The notes under the pieces were generated by a model. That model was not told the origin of the DNA. It was given only the letters and a program-made list of their open reading frames with translations, and ran no database searches. A DNA stretch of 64,000 nt from Sporosarcina globispora (GTDB lineage Bacteria; Bacillota; Bacilli; Bacillales; Cytobacillaceae): assembly GCF_001274725.1 (NCBI RefSeq), contig NZ_LGUF01000007.1:3258326-3322325 (forward strand). The letters are read 5' to 3'. Below are positions 35,503 through 42,910 of this stretch, one piece after another; the first letter of the stretch is position 1; each line of letters opens with the position of its first letter. The position numbers were made by a program, and so were the translations under genes.

Positions 35503-36725
35503 CTCTTAAAGGGGAAAAAGCGAAAAAGGCAGCGGCAGCGCTGGCGAAAATGACCACAGACCAAAAGAATCATGCACTTGAACTGATCTCAGGGCAGCTG
35601 ATGCAGGAGAAGAATTTTATTTTAGCTGAAAATGAAAAGGATCTGGATGCAGGAAGAGAAAACGGAATGAGTGAAGCATTACTAGACCGGCTTCGGTTGA
35701 ATGGCGCCAGGCTTCAGGATATGGCAGAAGCATTAATCCAGCTCACTCAGCTGAACGATCCGGTCGGGGAGATAATATCCGCATGGGTACGTCCGAACGG
35801 ACTCACCATTACACAAGTGCGGGTTCCGCTTGGTGTTATAGGAATGATTTATGAAGCGCGTCCCAATGTCACGGTCGATGCATCGAGCTTATGTTTGAAG
35901 ACTGGGAATGCTGTTATGCTTCGAGGAAGCTCTACTGCCATTCATTCCAATAAAGCGATTGTGAAAGTGATTCATCATGCATTGGAAAAGAGCGACTTGC
36001 CAGCTGATGCAGTGCAGCTTATTGAGGATACGAGCCGGGAAACTGCTTCACGGATGTTCAAACTGAACGATTATCTGGATGTCCTGATTCCCCGGGGAGG
36101 GGCAAAGCTTATTAAAACAGTTGTTGAAAATTCCACAGTCCCAGTGCTTGAAACAGGTGCAGGCAATTGTCATGTATTTATTGATGAAAGTGCCGATAAG
36201 GAAATGGCGATTAGCATTGCCATCAATGCGAAAACACAGCGTCCATCTGTTTGCAATGCATGTGAAACGATCATTGTTCATAGAGAGTGGGATGGCCTGA
36301 AAGATCTTGTTCTTGCTCTGCAGGAAAAAGAGGTTGAGATTCATGGCGATGAAGGTGTATGCGGGGAGAAGATCATCCCAGCCGCGGAAGAAGATTGGGT
36401 CACTGAATATTTAGGTTTGGAAGTCGCCTTGAAAGTGGTGGAAAGCGCGGATGAGGCAATCGTTCATATCAACCGCTATGGCACTAAACATTCTGAGTCG
36501 ATTGTTTCTTCAAACCCTGATAATGTGGAAAAATTCCTGAATGAAGTTGATGCAGCAGCTGTTTATCATAATGCATCTACACGCTTCACTGATGGATTTG
36601 AGTTTGGGTTCGGTGCAGAAATCGGCATCAGCACCCAAAAGCTTCATGCCCGGGGGCCGATGGGACTGCCCGTTCTTACATCGACGAAATATATTGTTAA
36701 AGGGAATGGTCAGATCAAGAAATAA
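35493..36725 (+). CDS. proA: Glutamate-5-semialdehyde dehydrogenase
   Basis: 410 aa aldehyde-dehydrogenase-superfamily enzyme reducing gamma-glutamyl phosphate to the semialdehyde with [25 protein letters not shown], the conserved [11 protein letters not shown] and the catalytic Cys in [14 protein letters not shown] are all present; the C-terminus [19 protein letters not shown] is intact. The start ATG 35493 follows AAAGGAG and lies inside proB. Directly after its stop begins an internal fragment of pdxA, so the downstream border is a deletion junction. Confidence 0.93.
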   Translation: MELTLKGEKAKKAAAALAKMTTDQKNHALELISGQLMQEKNFILAENEKDLDAGRENGMSEALLDRLRLNGARLQDMAEALIQLTQLNDPVGEIISAWVRPNGLTITQVRVPLGVIGMIYEARPNVTVDASSLCLKTGNAVMLRGSSTAIHSNKAIVKVIHHALEKSDLPADAVQLIEDTSRETASRMFKLNDYLDVLIPRGGAKLIKTVVENSTVPVLETGAGNCHVFIDESADKEMAISIAINAKTQRPSVCNACETIIVHREWDGLKDLVLALQEKEVEIHGDEGVCGEKIIPAAEEDWVTEYLGLEVALKVVESADEAIVHINRYGTKHSESIVSSNPDNVEKFLNEVDAAAVYHNASTRFTDGFEFGFGAEIGISTQKLHARGPMGLPVLTSTKYIVKGNGQIKK

Positions 36726-36726
36726 C

Positions 36727-36782
36727 TGGCTGGAAAAAGCGGGAATTGAATCACCTAAAATTGCGGTTTGCGGAATCAACCC
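36727..36782 (+). pseudogene. pdxA: pdxA remnant, upstream fragment
   Basis: The bases just after the proA stop decode to WLEKAGIESPKIAVCGINP, the segment that precedes HAGE in PdxA (4-hydroxythreonine-4-phosphate dehydrogenase). The 190 or so N-terminal residues are missing, and the frame is cut at GINP by the insertion of 36783-38265. The chain resumes at 38255. Confidence 0.8.
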
Positions 36783-36820
36783 CATGCCCATCAAGTTAAG
36801 GAGACGAAATTCCCCCAAAA

Positions 36821-36873
36821 TGAAAAAAACGTTATTCTTTTAGTAAAATACTTGAAAGGATAACGTTTTTTAT
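36821..36873. terminator. Terminator inside the insertion
   Basis: AAAAACGTTATTC ... GGATAACGTTTTTTA; T-runs on both strands, probably ending the minus-strand kinase transcript. Confidence 0.65.
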
Positions 36874-36946
36874 GGTTCTCTCGCTTTCTGAATAAGCCCG
36901 TTGAATATGAATAACTGAGATATGTTTCACTCTTAAAATCACTGAA

Positions 36947-37819
36947 TTACTTTTGAACTAGTACTAGGTCTAGCCAGGATTTCGCCTCATTGTACAAAAT
37001 TGGATTGTTTTGCGGCGTGTAGTAGGCAAGGATTGCAACTGCCTGTGATACGACCCATCCGCGGGCCCTTGCCAATGTAGCATCGTCCGTACGGATAGCA
37101 TCAAGGAACACATCGCGCGCCTCTGGCGAGTGCAACTTCCACGCGACCATTACATCACACGCAGGGTCACCTATGCCCATTGTCTCCCAATCAATCACAC
37201 CGCTGATACGCTTATCACGTACGAGCCAGTTACGTACATCTAGATCGCCGTGATGCCAAACAGGAGGACCGTTCCATGGAGGTGCAGAAAGAGCCGACTC
37301 CCATACAGCAGACACCGCGGGATCGCCTTTAAATCGTGCTAGCCAATATCGGAAGTCCTTGTCCCGTTGGGCTAAAGGAATGCCGCGTCCTAACGGCCCT
37401 CCCGTTGGATCGACTTGTTGCAGTGCTAGGACAAACCCTGCGAGATCGCGTGCTGCCTGAATCTCGTCAATCGCCTCTATCGGCACCGTTTCACCCCTCA
37501 GCCACGAATGTATCTCCCAAAACCATGGGTATTCGTTATTGGGGCGCCCCTGAGCGATAGGTACAGGGATTTCAAGCGGAACTAATGGCGCGAGTTTTGG
37601 TAGCCATAAGAACTCGCGTCCTCCTGGTGTCGTCGGTCCTTCCCTTCTCGCTAGCCGAATGGAATATTCGTCGCCAAGTCGGAAAACGGCATTTACCGTT
37701 CCAACTGGCTCTACCTTACGAAGGGGCAACTCTGCCCAGCGGGGGAACTGATCGACAAGCAAACGACGCACAAGCCGCTCTTCAATTTCCAATTCGTCAG
37801 CATGCATCTTCTCGGACAT
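36947..37819 (-). CDS. Aminoglycoside phosphotransferase-family kinase
   Basis: 290 aa APH/choline-kinase-like enzyme. The Brenner motif is VWHHGDLDVRNWLV (catalytic Asp, metal Asn), and the metal-binding motif GVIDWETMGIGDPACD is typical of antibiotic kinases. The N-lobe has VNAVFRLGDEYSIRLARR with the ATP Lys position replaced by Arg. Codon use is noticeably more GC-rich than neighbouring genes, and it lies in the insertion that splits pdxA, so it was acquired horizontally. Start ATG 37819 behind AAGGAGAG. Aminoglycoside or macrolide phosphorylation is plausible but the substrate is unproven. Confidence 0.85.
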   Translation of the reverse strand: MSEKMHADELEIEERLVRRLLVDQFPRWAELPLRKVEPVGTVNAVFRLGDEYSIRLARREGPTTPGGREFLWLPKLAPLVPLEIPVPIAQGRPNNEYPWFWEIHSWLRGETVPIEAIDEIQAARDLAGFVLALQQVDPTGGPLGRGIPLAQRDKDFRYWLARFKGDPAVSAVWESALSAPPWNGPPVWHHGDLDVRNWLVRDKRISGVIDWETMGIGDPACDVMVAWKLHSPEARDVFLDAIRTDDATLARARGWVVSQAVAILAYYTPQNNPILYNEAKSWLDLVLVQK

Positions 37820-38145
37820 CGTATGATCTCTCCTTGGTAGCTCTGACATAAACTTTTATTGGTGGAAAATTATAATATTGCTCCGTACACCAAAAGTCAA
37901 AAAGCCACACTTTTTCATTATAAAATGCAGTCACACCTTAAAAAATTAACTTCTCTTAATTTACTCAATTGTAACACAACTCCTATAGGGGTCACGTTAC
38001 CAAAAGTGAAAAATTGTACGTTGGGACACAATTTAACTGTTCCCCTGTACGGTAAGAGCAAGATAAGCGATGTAAGATAATGATTAATGCTTACCCGTGC
38101 AGTATGCTAGAATGGGTCAGGGTGAGTGCATAAAGATGCGTATTT

Positions 38146-38254
38146 CTATCTGATGGTGATGCGAATAAACACGTTTCCAAACCAAGCCGCTACAACACCA
38201 AGTAGCACAGAAGAACCCACGTATATAATCATAGTTTGTACTGGGGTACCGCCA
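38146..38254 (-). pseudogene. C-terminal fragment of a membrane protein
   Basis: The minus strand decodes [20 protein letters not shown] then [15 protein letters not shown] and a stop, with one clear transmembrane helix. It begins abruptly at the right insertion border, so it is the truncated end of a foreign gene. Family not recognised. Confidence 0.5.
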
Positions 38255-38635
38255 GGAATCAACCCTCATGCAGGCGAAAACGGATTATTCGGGTATGGCG
38301 AAGAGGAAGAAAAAGTCGTTCCTGGAGTGGAGAAAGCACAGGCAGAGGGCATTGATGCTGTCGGGCCGCTGCCAGCTGACACATTATTTTTCAGAGCTGT
38401 CCGCGGGGACTTTGATATTGTTGTAGCCATGTACCATGACCATGATCAGGGACATGGGCCTGTTAAGGTGTTAGGGCTGGATGCCGGTGTTAATATCACA
38501 GTCGGCCTTCCCATCATCCGTACAAGCGTTGACCACGGTACTGCCTTCGATATTGCCGGAAAAGGCATAGCTGACGAAAAAAGCTTAATGGAAGCCATGC
38601 GTCAGGCAGTAGAGCTTGCCCCTAAAAAGAAATAG
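38255..38635 (+). pseudogene. pdxA: pdxA remnant, C-terminal fragment
   Basis: About 126 codons decode [18 protein letters not shown], then [33 protein letters not shown] with metal-binding His, and [19 protein letters not shown], the C-terminal half of PdxA2-type 4-phosphooxy-L-threonine/erythronate dehydrogenases. It lacks its own start and the nucleotide-binding half. An open frame extends upstream into the insert to 38126, but those residues are not PdxA. Confidence 0.85.
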
Positions 38636-38644
38636 GCTTATTTT

Positions 38645-38684
38645 AACCCACACGGACATTATCATCAGTCCATGTGGGTTTTTT
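38645..38684 (+). terminator. Terminator after the pdxA remnant
   Basis: AACCCACACGGAC ... GTCCATGTGGGTTTTTT. Confidence 0.88.
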
Positions 38685-38782
38685 AATGAGAGGCCGGTTC
38701 TGCTCATAAAATTTTAAAAAATGATATCGGAATCTTCACAATTGATGCTAAAATAATAGAAAAACACAAAAAAGAGGACTTT

Positions 38783-40048
38783 ATGAGTAGACGGACAGGT
38801 CAAATTTCACTTGTATTTATTTCGGTTTTATTTACCTCTTATCAATCCATTTTCTCGTATGAAAAGTTTTTTACTTTTGATTTTTTTCTATTTTCATGTA
38901 TTGCCTGGTTTGTAGGCTGGCAGTTTGACAAAAGCAGGTATTATGTAGAAAAAGCTCGGGCCAGCGAGAATAGCTACAAATTACTTCTGGAATCACTTCC
39001 GGTATCCGTGCTAATACATAAGGATTTTGAAATTTTATATGCAAACTCTGCTGCTGATTGCGTATTGTCGGTATCAGATAAAGATGCATTAATTGGCAGG
39101 TCGCTTCTTGACTATATTGAAATGGACTACAAGGGCCGTTTGCAGGAGCGCTATCAGTACATTAAAACAGAGAAGCAGCTTATAAACAATACAGAATATA
39201 AGATAAAACGTTTTGATGGATCCAGGAGATTTTTTGAAGTATCATCACTTTATGTTGAATTTGAAGGGGAAGAGGCCGTACTCTCGATTGGAACAGATAT
39301 TTCTGATAAAAAAGAGGAACAGGAAAAGCTCCTGCAAAAATCAGAAAAGCTGGCACTTCTTGGGCAAATGGCTGCCGGAATCGCACATGAAATCCGTAAC
39401 CCGCTTACTTCTATTAGAGGGTTTGTTCAGCTCTTCAAATCAAATAGCCAAAAAGAAGAATACTTTGATATTGTACTTTCGGAACTGGACCGCATTAATG
39501 GGATCGTCGGTGAATTTTTGGTGCTTGCAAAGCCGACTGCGGACATATTTGAAAAGCAGGACCTTACTATATTAATCAACGAAGTAATTCTGCTGAGCAG
39601 CACCCAATCCATATTGAATAATGTCGAAATAGCAGTAGATAATAGTCTTCACGCCCCAATGATTCATTGTGAAAAGAACCAATTGAAACAAGTATTCCTA
39701 AATATTATTAAGAATGCTATTGAAGCAATGCCAGGGGGCGGCCAGTTAAACATTAAAGTCTTGAAAAAAACGGATAATACCATTTCCATTCAATTCATCG
39801 ATCAGGGTGTAGGCATATCAGAAGATCGGATTTCAAGCCTGGGGGAACCTTTTTATACAACTAAAGAAAAAGGAACAGGGCTGGGATTGATGATTTGCTA
39901 CAAAATTATCGAAAACCATAACGGACGATTAATAGTAGAAAGTAAGGTAGAGGAAGGCACGAAGATTGAGATCGAACTCCCTTTTGAGGGGGAATTTATT
40001 AATGCAGAAAGTGATCACCGTTTCGATTTGAGCGGACAGTGCATGTGA
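38783..40048 (+). CDS. PAS-domain sensor histidine kinase (sporulation-kinase-like)
   Basis: 421 aa. Two short hydrophobic N-terminal segments (residues 8-24 and 31-48) act as membrane anchor, then a PAS domain (about 65-180), HisKA with the H-box GIAHEIRNPLTSIRGFVQLF near residue 204, and an HATPase with N-box IKNAIEAMPGGG and G-boxes VGISEDRISSLGEPFYTTK and GTGLGLMIC. The GF-x-QLF H-box flank is typical of Bacillus KinA-E kinases feeding the Spo0 phosphorelay. It is orphan (no regulator next to it), which fits. Start ATG behind AAGAGGAC. Confidence 0.87.
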   Translation: MSRRTGQISLVFISVLFTSYQSIFSYEKFFTFDFFLFSCIAWFVGWQFDKSRYYVEKARASENSYKLLLESLPVSVLIHKDFEILYANSAADCVLSVSDKDALIGRSLLDYIEMDYKGRLQERYQYIKTEKQLINNTEYKIKRFDGSRRFFEVSSLYVEFEGEEAVLSIGTDISDKKEEQEKLLQKSEKLALLGQMAAGIAHEIRNPLTSIRGFVQLFKSNSQKEEYFDIVLSELDRINGIVGEFLVLAKPTADIFEKQDLTILINEVILLSSTQSILNNVEIAVDNSLHAPMIHCEKNQLKQVFLNIIKNAIEAMPGGGQLNIKVLKKTDNTISIQFIDQGVGISEDRISSLGEPFYTTKEKGTGLGLMICYKIIENHNGRLIVESKVEEGTKIEIELPFEGEFINAESDHRFDLSGQCM

Positions 40049-40066
40049 AATGCGCTGTCTTTTTTA
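40036..40066 (+). terminator. Terminator of the kinase gene
   Basis: ACAGTGCAT-gtgaa-ATGCGCTGT followed by CTTTTTT; the stop codon lies in the loop. Confidence 0.85.
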
Positions 40067-40110
40067 TATTATCTGTATCGACGTCCAGACTCCTTATATT
40101 TTAAAAAAAG

Positions 40111-40240
40111 TTCGCTTTAAAAGTTAAAAGCACATAAATTTTTCTATCCGCAAATAAAAAACGCTTATCCACAAATAATTATGGCTATCCTCAAATAAAT
40201 TCATGTTATGCGTACATAAATTATTCCGAGAATAAAAAGC
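40111..40240. repeat. Degenerate ~21-bp direct repeat array (copy 3 of 3)
   Basis: Units TCCGCAAATAAAAAACGCTT (40147), TCCACAAATAATTATGGCT (40168), TCCTCAAATAAATTCATGTT (40188) and TGCGTACATAAATTATTCCG (40209) are spaced 20-21 bp; weaker units lie upstream. The consensus matches the array at 31.1 kb. Intergenic, no ORF. Confidence 0.8.
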
Positions 40241-40244
40241 GTCT

Positions 40245-40284
40245 AAAAAAGAGCCAGCCACGTATGCAAATTGCATGTGGCTGC
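40245..40284 (-). terminator. Minus-strand terminator upstream of the holin-like toxin gene
   Basis: On the minus strand AGCCACATGCAA-TTTGCATACGTGGCT is followed by GGCTCTTTTTT. It would end a transcript running antisense across 40285-40510. Confidence 0.75.
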
Positions 40285-40384
40285 TATTATTAGGCCTTTT
40301 GAACGGAATTACAAATAGGCACTTATCCTGAGTATAGGACAAGTTTGATTCCGGGAAGGCTGAAGATAAGGAGGCGATGTATAA

Positions 40385-40477
40385 ATGGGTACCTTTGAAG
40401 TGTTGTCTTTGATGATCAGTTTCGGTATGTTTGTTATCGCCATGCTCCAGTTCACAGATAGAGACAGGAATTCATGA
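40385..40477 (+). CDS. Putative holin-like toxin (Hol-Tox family)
   Basis: 30 aa: MGTFEVLSLMISFGMFVIAM, then LQFTDRDRNS. A single transmembrane helix preceded by the x-FEVLxLMI motif and followed by a charged tail fits the putative holin-like toxin family, some members of which are type I toxins. AAGGAGG lies 10 nt before the ATG. A dyad ACTTATCCTGAGTATAGGAC precedes it (40321-40340), and a terminator follows at once. A minus-strand transcript may act as antisense partner. Confidence 0.75.
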   Translation: MGTFEVLSLMISFGMFVIAMLQFTDRDRNS

Positions 40478-40478
40478 A

Positions 40479-40506
40479 CACGCTGCTTCCAGCGTGTTTT
40501 TTTTCG
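40479..40506 (+). terminator. Terminator of the holin-like toxin gene
   Basis: AACACGCTG-cttc-CAGCGTGTT followed by TTTTTT. It has no T-run on the minus strand, so it should not stop the convergent transcript. Confidence 0.85.
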
Positions 40507-40510
40507 TCTT

Positions 40511-41023
40511 TTATTTGGAGAGTTCCTCATATTCTTTCTTTAGGTCTTCAGTGGTTTTATCGATTTCTTCGCCCCAATGGTCATTAACCTTGTTGAAAAC
40601 AACATTGCCCTTTGTATCCATTAAAGCGTAGCCTCTATAGGCTGCGTCGCCATTTTTCATATCAGCTCGTTCAATGAGTTTCATTTCAGGATCAGATATA
40701 AATGGGAGGCTTTGCCCCATCTTCTCTTCCAGAGCATTATAAAGTTCAAGCTGCTGCTCTGGCTGGTCATTGCTGACGATGTATATGTTGGCGTCCAGAT
40801 CTTCTAATTTATCCAAATTCTGATGCAACTCGACCAGTTGCTGCTGACAGAGTCCTCAGGTGTATGTAGTGATAAAGAAGAAAACACTTGGCTTATCCTG
40901 CGGGAAGGTAACTTCATTACTTGTTTGGTCCTTTAAGGTGATCGCTTCCTGTGCCTGATCTTTACCGCAGGCTGTCAGAACAAGAAGAACGATTGCCAAT
41001 AAAACCATGAATTTTTTCTTCAT
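40511..41023 (-). CDS. Thioredoxin-like lipoprotein with in-frame UGA in the redox motif: candidate selenoprotein
   Basis: 170-codon frame. Signal and lipobox: MKKKFMVLLAIVLLVLTAC with lipid Cys19. The thioredoxin strand VFFFITTYT is followed by TGA (codon 56; 40858-40856), then GLC, so the motif is U-G-L-C where relatives would have CxxC. The same frame continues without another stop for 114 codons with a redoxin-like sequence (VSNDQPEQQLELYNALEEKM, LPFISDPEMKL, then YALMDTKGNVVFNKVND). Just downstream, GCAACT-GGTCG-AGTTGC forms a hairpin with GGUC in the loop 21 nt after the UGA, as in bacterial SECIS elements. Start ATG 41023 behind GGAG; promoter TTGAGA-17-CATAAT. Alternative: a nonsense mutation of Cys. 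Confidence 0.75.
40825..40841 (-). promoter_or_regulatory. Candidate bacterial SECIS hairpin
   Basis: On the mRNA GCAACU-GGUCG-AGUUGC forms a 6-bp perfect stem with a 5-nt loop containing GGUC, starting +21 from the UGA. In E. coli fdhF the loop GGUC lies at +19. An outer CUG/CAG pairing could extend it. Confidence 0.65.
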
Positions 41024-41057
41024 AAGATCTCCATTTCCTTGTAGTGTTAATATAGCT

Positions 41058-41086
41058 ATTATGGCAATATTTTAAGTTTTTCTCAA
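41058..41086 (-). promoter_or_regulatory. Promoter of the candidate selenoprotein gene
   Basis: On the minus strand TTGAGA (41086-41081), 17 bp, CATAAT (41063-41058). Confidence 0.65.
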
Positions 41087-41170
41087 TAAAAATGCCTAGT
41101 CATACGGCAAATTATTATTATGGTTTTTTAACACTGCACAGCCTAAAACAATCAAGCGCTCAATCATAAA

Positions 41171-41205
41171 ACAAACACACTCCTTTTTATAAGAGTGTGC
41201 GTTTT
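41171..41205. terminator. Terminator of the Spo0E-like gene
   Basis: CACACTC ... GAGTGTG with T-runs; on the minus strand it ends TTGTTTT. Confidence 0.75.
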
Positions 41206-41246
41206 ATGGAATATTTATTACTTTTGAGTTAATAACCGGGGATATT

Positions 41247-41420
41247 CTAATGGATGAGTTTGCTTCGCTGTACTTTATAAATGAGCTTGTCGAGCTCCTC
41301 TGAGTACATGAGCGTTTCAGGGTGTGACAATCCCTTGTTTTTTCCAACAGAAATCATCTTTTTGCGCATGGCATCGATGTCATGATGAAGTTTTTTTATA
41401 GCAGTCGAAGTTATGGTCAT
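41247..41420 (-). CDS. Spo0E-family aspartyl-phosphate phosphatase
   Basis: 57 aa, one helical hairpin. The family pattern is clear: DIDAMRKKMISVGKNKGLSH, then PETLMYSEELDKLIYK. The SEELDKL stretch corresponds to the SQxLD signature of Spo0E/YisI/YnzD phosphatases, which dephosphorylate Spo0A~P and delay sporulation. AGGAG lies about 8 nt before the ATG. Its neighbourhood includes a sporulation-type PAS kinase, an opposing input to the same relay. Confidence 0.87.
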   Translation of the reverse strand: MTITSTAIKKLHHDIDAMRKKMISVGKNKGLSHPETLMYSEELDKLIYKVQRSKLIH

Positions 41421-41684
41421 TGATTCGGCTCCTAATCAGGGGATGAAATACTACATTCTATTATCGACAAATTAAACTGCAAATAAACAGATTCGACAAA
41501 ACTTATAAAAAGATTACAAGTTTCAACAACAGCGTCATTCTGGTGAATGTGGCCTAATACATAATGCTTGTATTAATATTCCTGTAAACTATTATTCTTC
41601 CAGCTTTTACATAGAATTATTACAGAGTTAATATTTCGTCACTATTCTTAATGTGTAAACCATTAAAGATAGGGGACGGAGACT

Positions 41685-42536
41685 TTGAAGAGGAAAATGA
41701 TTTCAGTAATTGGTGCAGCTGTCATTGGTTTGAATGCATTTGGAGGAGGTGCGGCATTGGCAAAGGATATGCACAAGGAGATTGAAAATGTTTCTCATCG
41801 CGGGGCTTCTGCTTATGCACCCGAGCATACAATCGTTTCATATGATATGGGTGAGAAAATGCATGGGGATTTTATCGAGGTTGACCTGCAGATGACAAAG
41901 GATGGACACCTTATAGCCATGCATGATGTGACGCTTGACCGAACTACTAATGGGTCTGGTTCAGTAAAGGATTACACTTTAGAGGAAATTAAGCAGCTTG
42001 ATGCAGGCAGCTGGTTTAATGAGAAGTACCCGTATGCAGCAAAAGCGGAATATGAAGGCTTAAAGGTGCCGACACTTGAAGAGGTATTTAGAAAATTCGG
42101 AAAAAACAATAACTACTACATAGAAACAAAATCACCGGATGTATATCCTGGCATGGAAAAAGAACTGCTCCGCCTGGTTGAAAAATATAACATCAATAAA
42201 GACAGACTGCTTGTTCAGTCATTCAGTTCCCAAAGCCTTCAGGTGATGAATGAACTGGACCCATCTATTAAACTCGTTCAATTAATCTCTTATAAATCAA
42301 ATGCAGAAATTACAGATGCAGAGATTCAGAAAATCAAGGAATATGCGATGGGGATCGGCCCTAACCATACGTATTTAAATGAGGGCTATGTACAAAAGGT
42401 CGTGAACAGCGGACTTGAACTTCACCCTTATACAGTTAATGATAAGGAAAGAATGAAGCTGCTGATTGATTGGGGAGTAACCGGCATGTTCACAAACCAT
42501 CCGGATTTGCTGCATGAAGTGAAAAAAGGAAGATAA
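41685..42536 (+). CDS. glpQ: Secreted glycerophosphodiester phosphodiesterase
   Basis: 283 aa. A signal peptide (residues 1-26, ending GAALA) precedes a GDPD TIM barrel: VSHRGASAYAPEHT with the catalytic His and Arg, the Glu-Asp pair in FIEVDLQMTKDG, AMHDVTLDRTTNG with the second catalytic His, and YYIETKSPDVYPG. It hydrolyses glycerophosphodiesters, including teichoic-acid or phospholipid turnover products, outside the cell. TTG start after GGGGACGGAGA. Monocistronic, with 41421-41684 upstream empty of genes. Confidence 0.9.
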   Translation: MKRKMISVIGAAVIGLNAFGGGAALAKDMHKEIENVSHRGASAYAPEHTIVSYDMGEKMHGDFIEVDLQMTKDGHLIAMHDVTLDRTTNGSGSVKDYTLEEIKQLDAGSWFNEKYPYAAKAEYEGLKVPTLEEVFRKFGKNNNYYIETKSPDVYPGMEKELLRLVEKYNINKDRLLVQSFSSQSLQVMNELDPSIKLVQLISYKSNAEITDAEIQKIKEYAMGIGPNHTYLNEGYVQKVVNSGLELHPYTVNDKERMKLLIDWGVTGMFTNHPDLLHEVKKGR

Positions 42537-42544
42537 TAGTGACA

Positions 42545-42573
42545 GACTCCGGTGAGTATCTCCGGAGTTTTTT
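42545..42573 (+). terminator. Terminator of glpQ
   Basis: ACTCCG-gtgagtat-CTCCGGAGTTTTTT. Confidence 0.85.
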
Positions 42574-42629
42574 ACTAGTTAATAACTTAATAAACAAACT
42601 CTTCATAGTGAAAAATTGCTAAAAAGGGC

Positions 42630-42847
42630 TTGAACATGCTTTTTCAAAGTGATATGATTTTTTATAGTTCAAAAATCTGTCACATTTTGATTTGAGATAG
42701 CGAACCTGTCGTCGGTTAAAATGTCATCAGATTCCATTACGATTAACAGTTGGTCCTTTAAGCAGCGAATCCTGCTTGATACTAACCGTCAATCCTGCTT
42801 CAGCATACCCAAATGAGGGATGCCAGCGAGATTGGCGGTTTTTTTAT
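42630..42847 (+). promoter_or_regulatory. Promoter and ~185-nt attenuator leader upstream of the OFA transporter
   Basis: TTGAAC (42630-42635), 17 bp, TATGAT (42653-42658). The leader ends in a strong terminator: CCGTCAATC (42786) pairs with GATTGGCGG around an inner GCATACCC/GGGATGC hairpin, then TTTTTTT (to 42847), 63 bp before the start codon. CGGTTA (42713-42718) is complementary to TAACCG (42783-42788), which would break the terminator base, a classic antiterminator layout. I recognise no known riboswitch class. Confidence 0.7.
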
Positions 42848-42910
42848 TTCAAGACCATATCCTGCAAACGCTTTAATAAGACGGACACGAGCATTAGAGG
42901 GGGAGAAAGA

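Larger units (their letters stand above)
36783..38265. mobile_element. Inserted 1.5-kb segment carrying a resistance-type kinase, with 11-bp flanking duplication
   Basis: GGAATCAACCC occurs at 36772-36782 and 38255-38265, exactly where PdxA is interrupted, so removing one copy plus the insert restores GINPHAGE. The insert holds an APH-like gene of higher GC on the minus strand and the C-terminal piece of a membrane protein. I found no transposase or terminal inverted repeats. The type of element is unknown. Confidence 0.7.

Noticed and set aside
37859..38080. 73-codon plus-strand frame in the insertion
   Set aside because: No ribosome site or recognisable motif and it overlaps the APH control region.
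42660..42847. Known riboswitch (THF, ZTP, fluoride, guanidine, Moco) before the OFA transporter
   Set aside because: None of the conserved cores I remember for these classes can be found in the leader.
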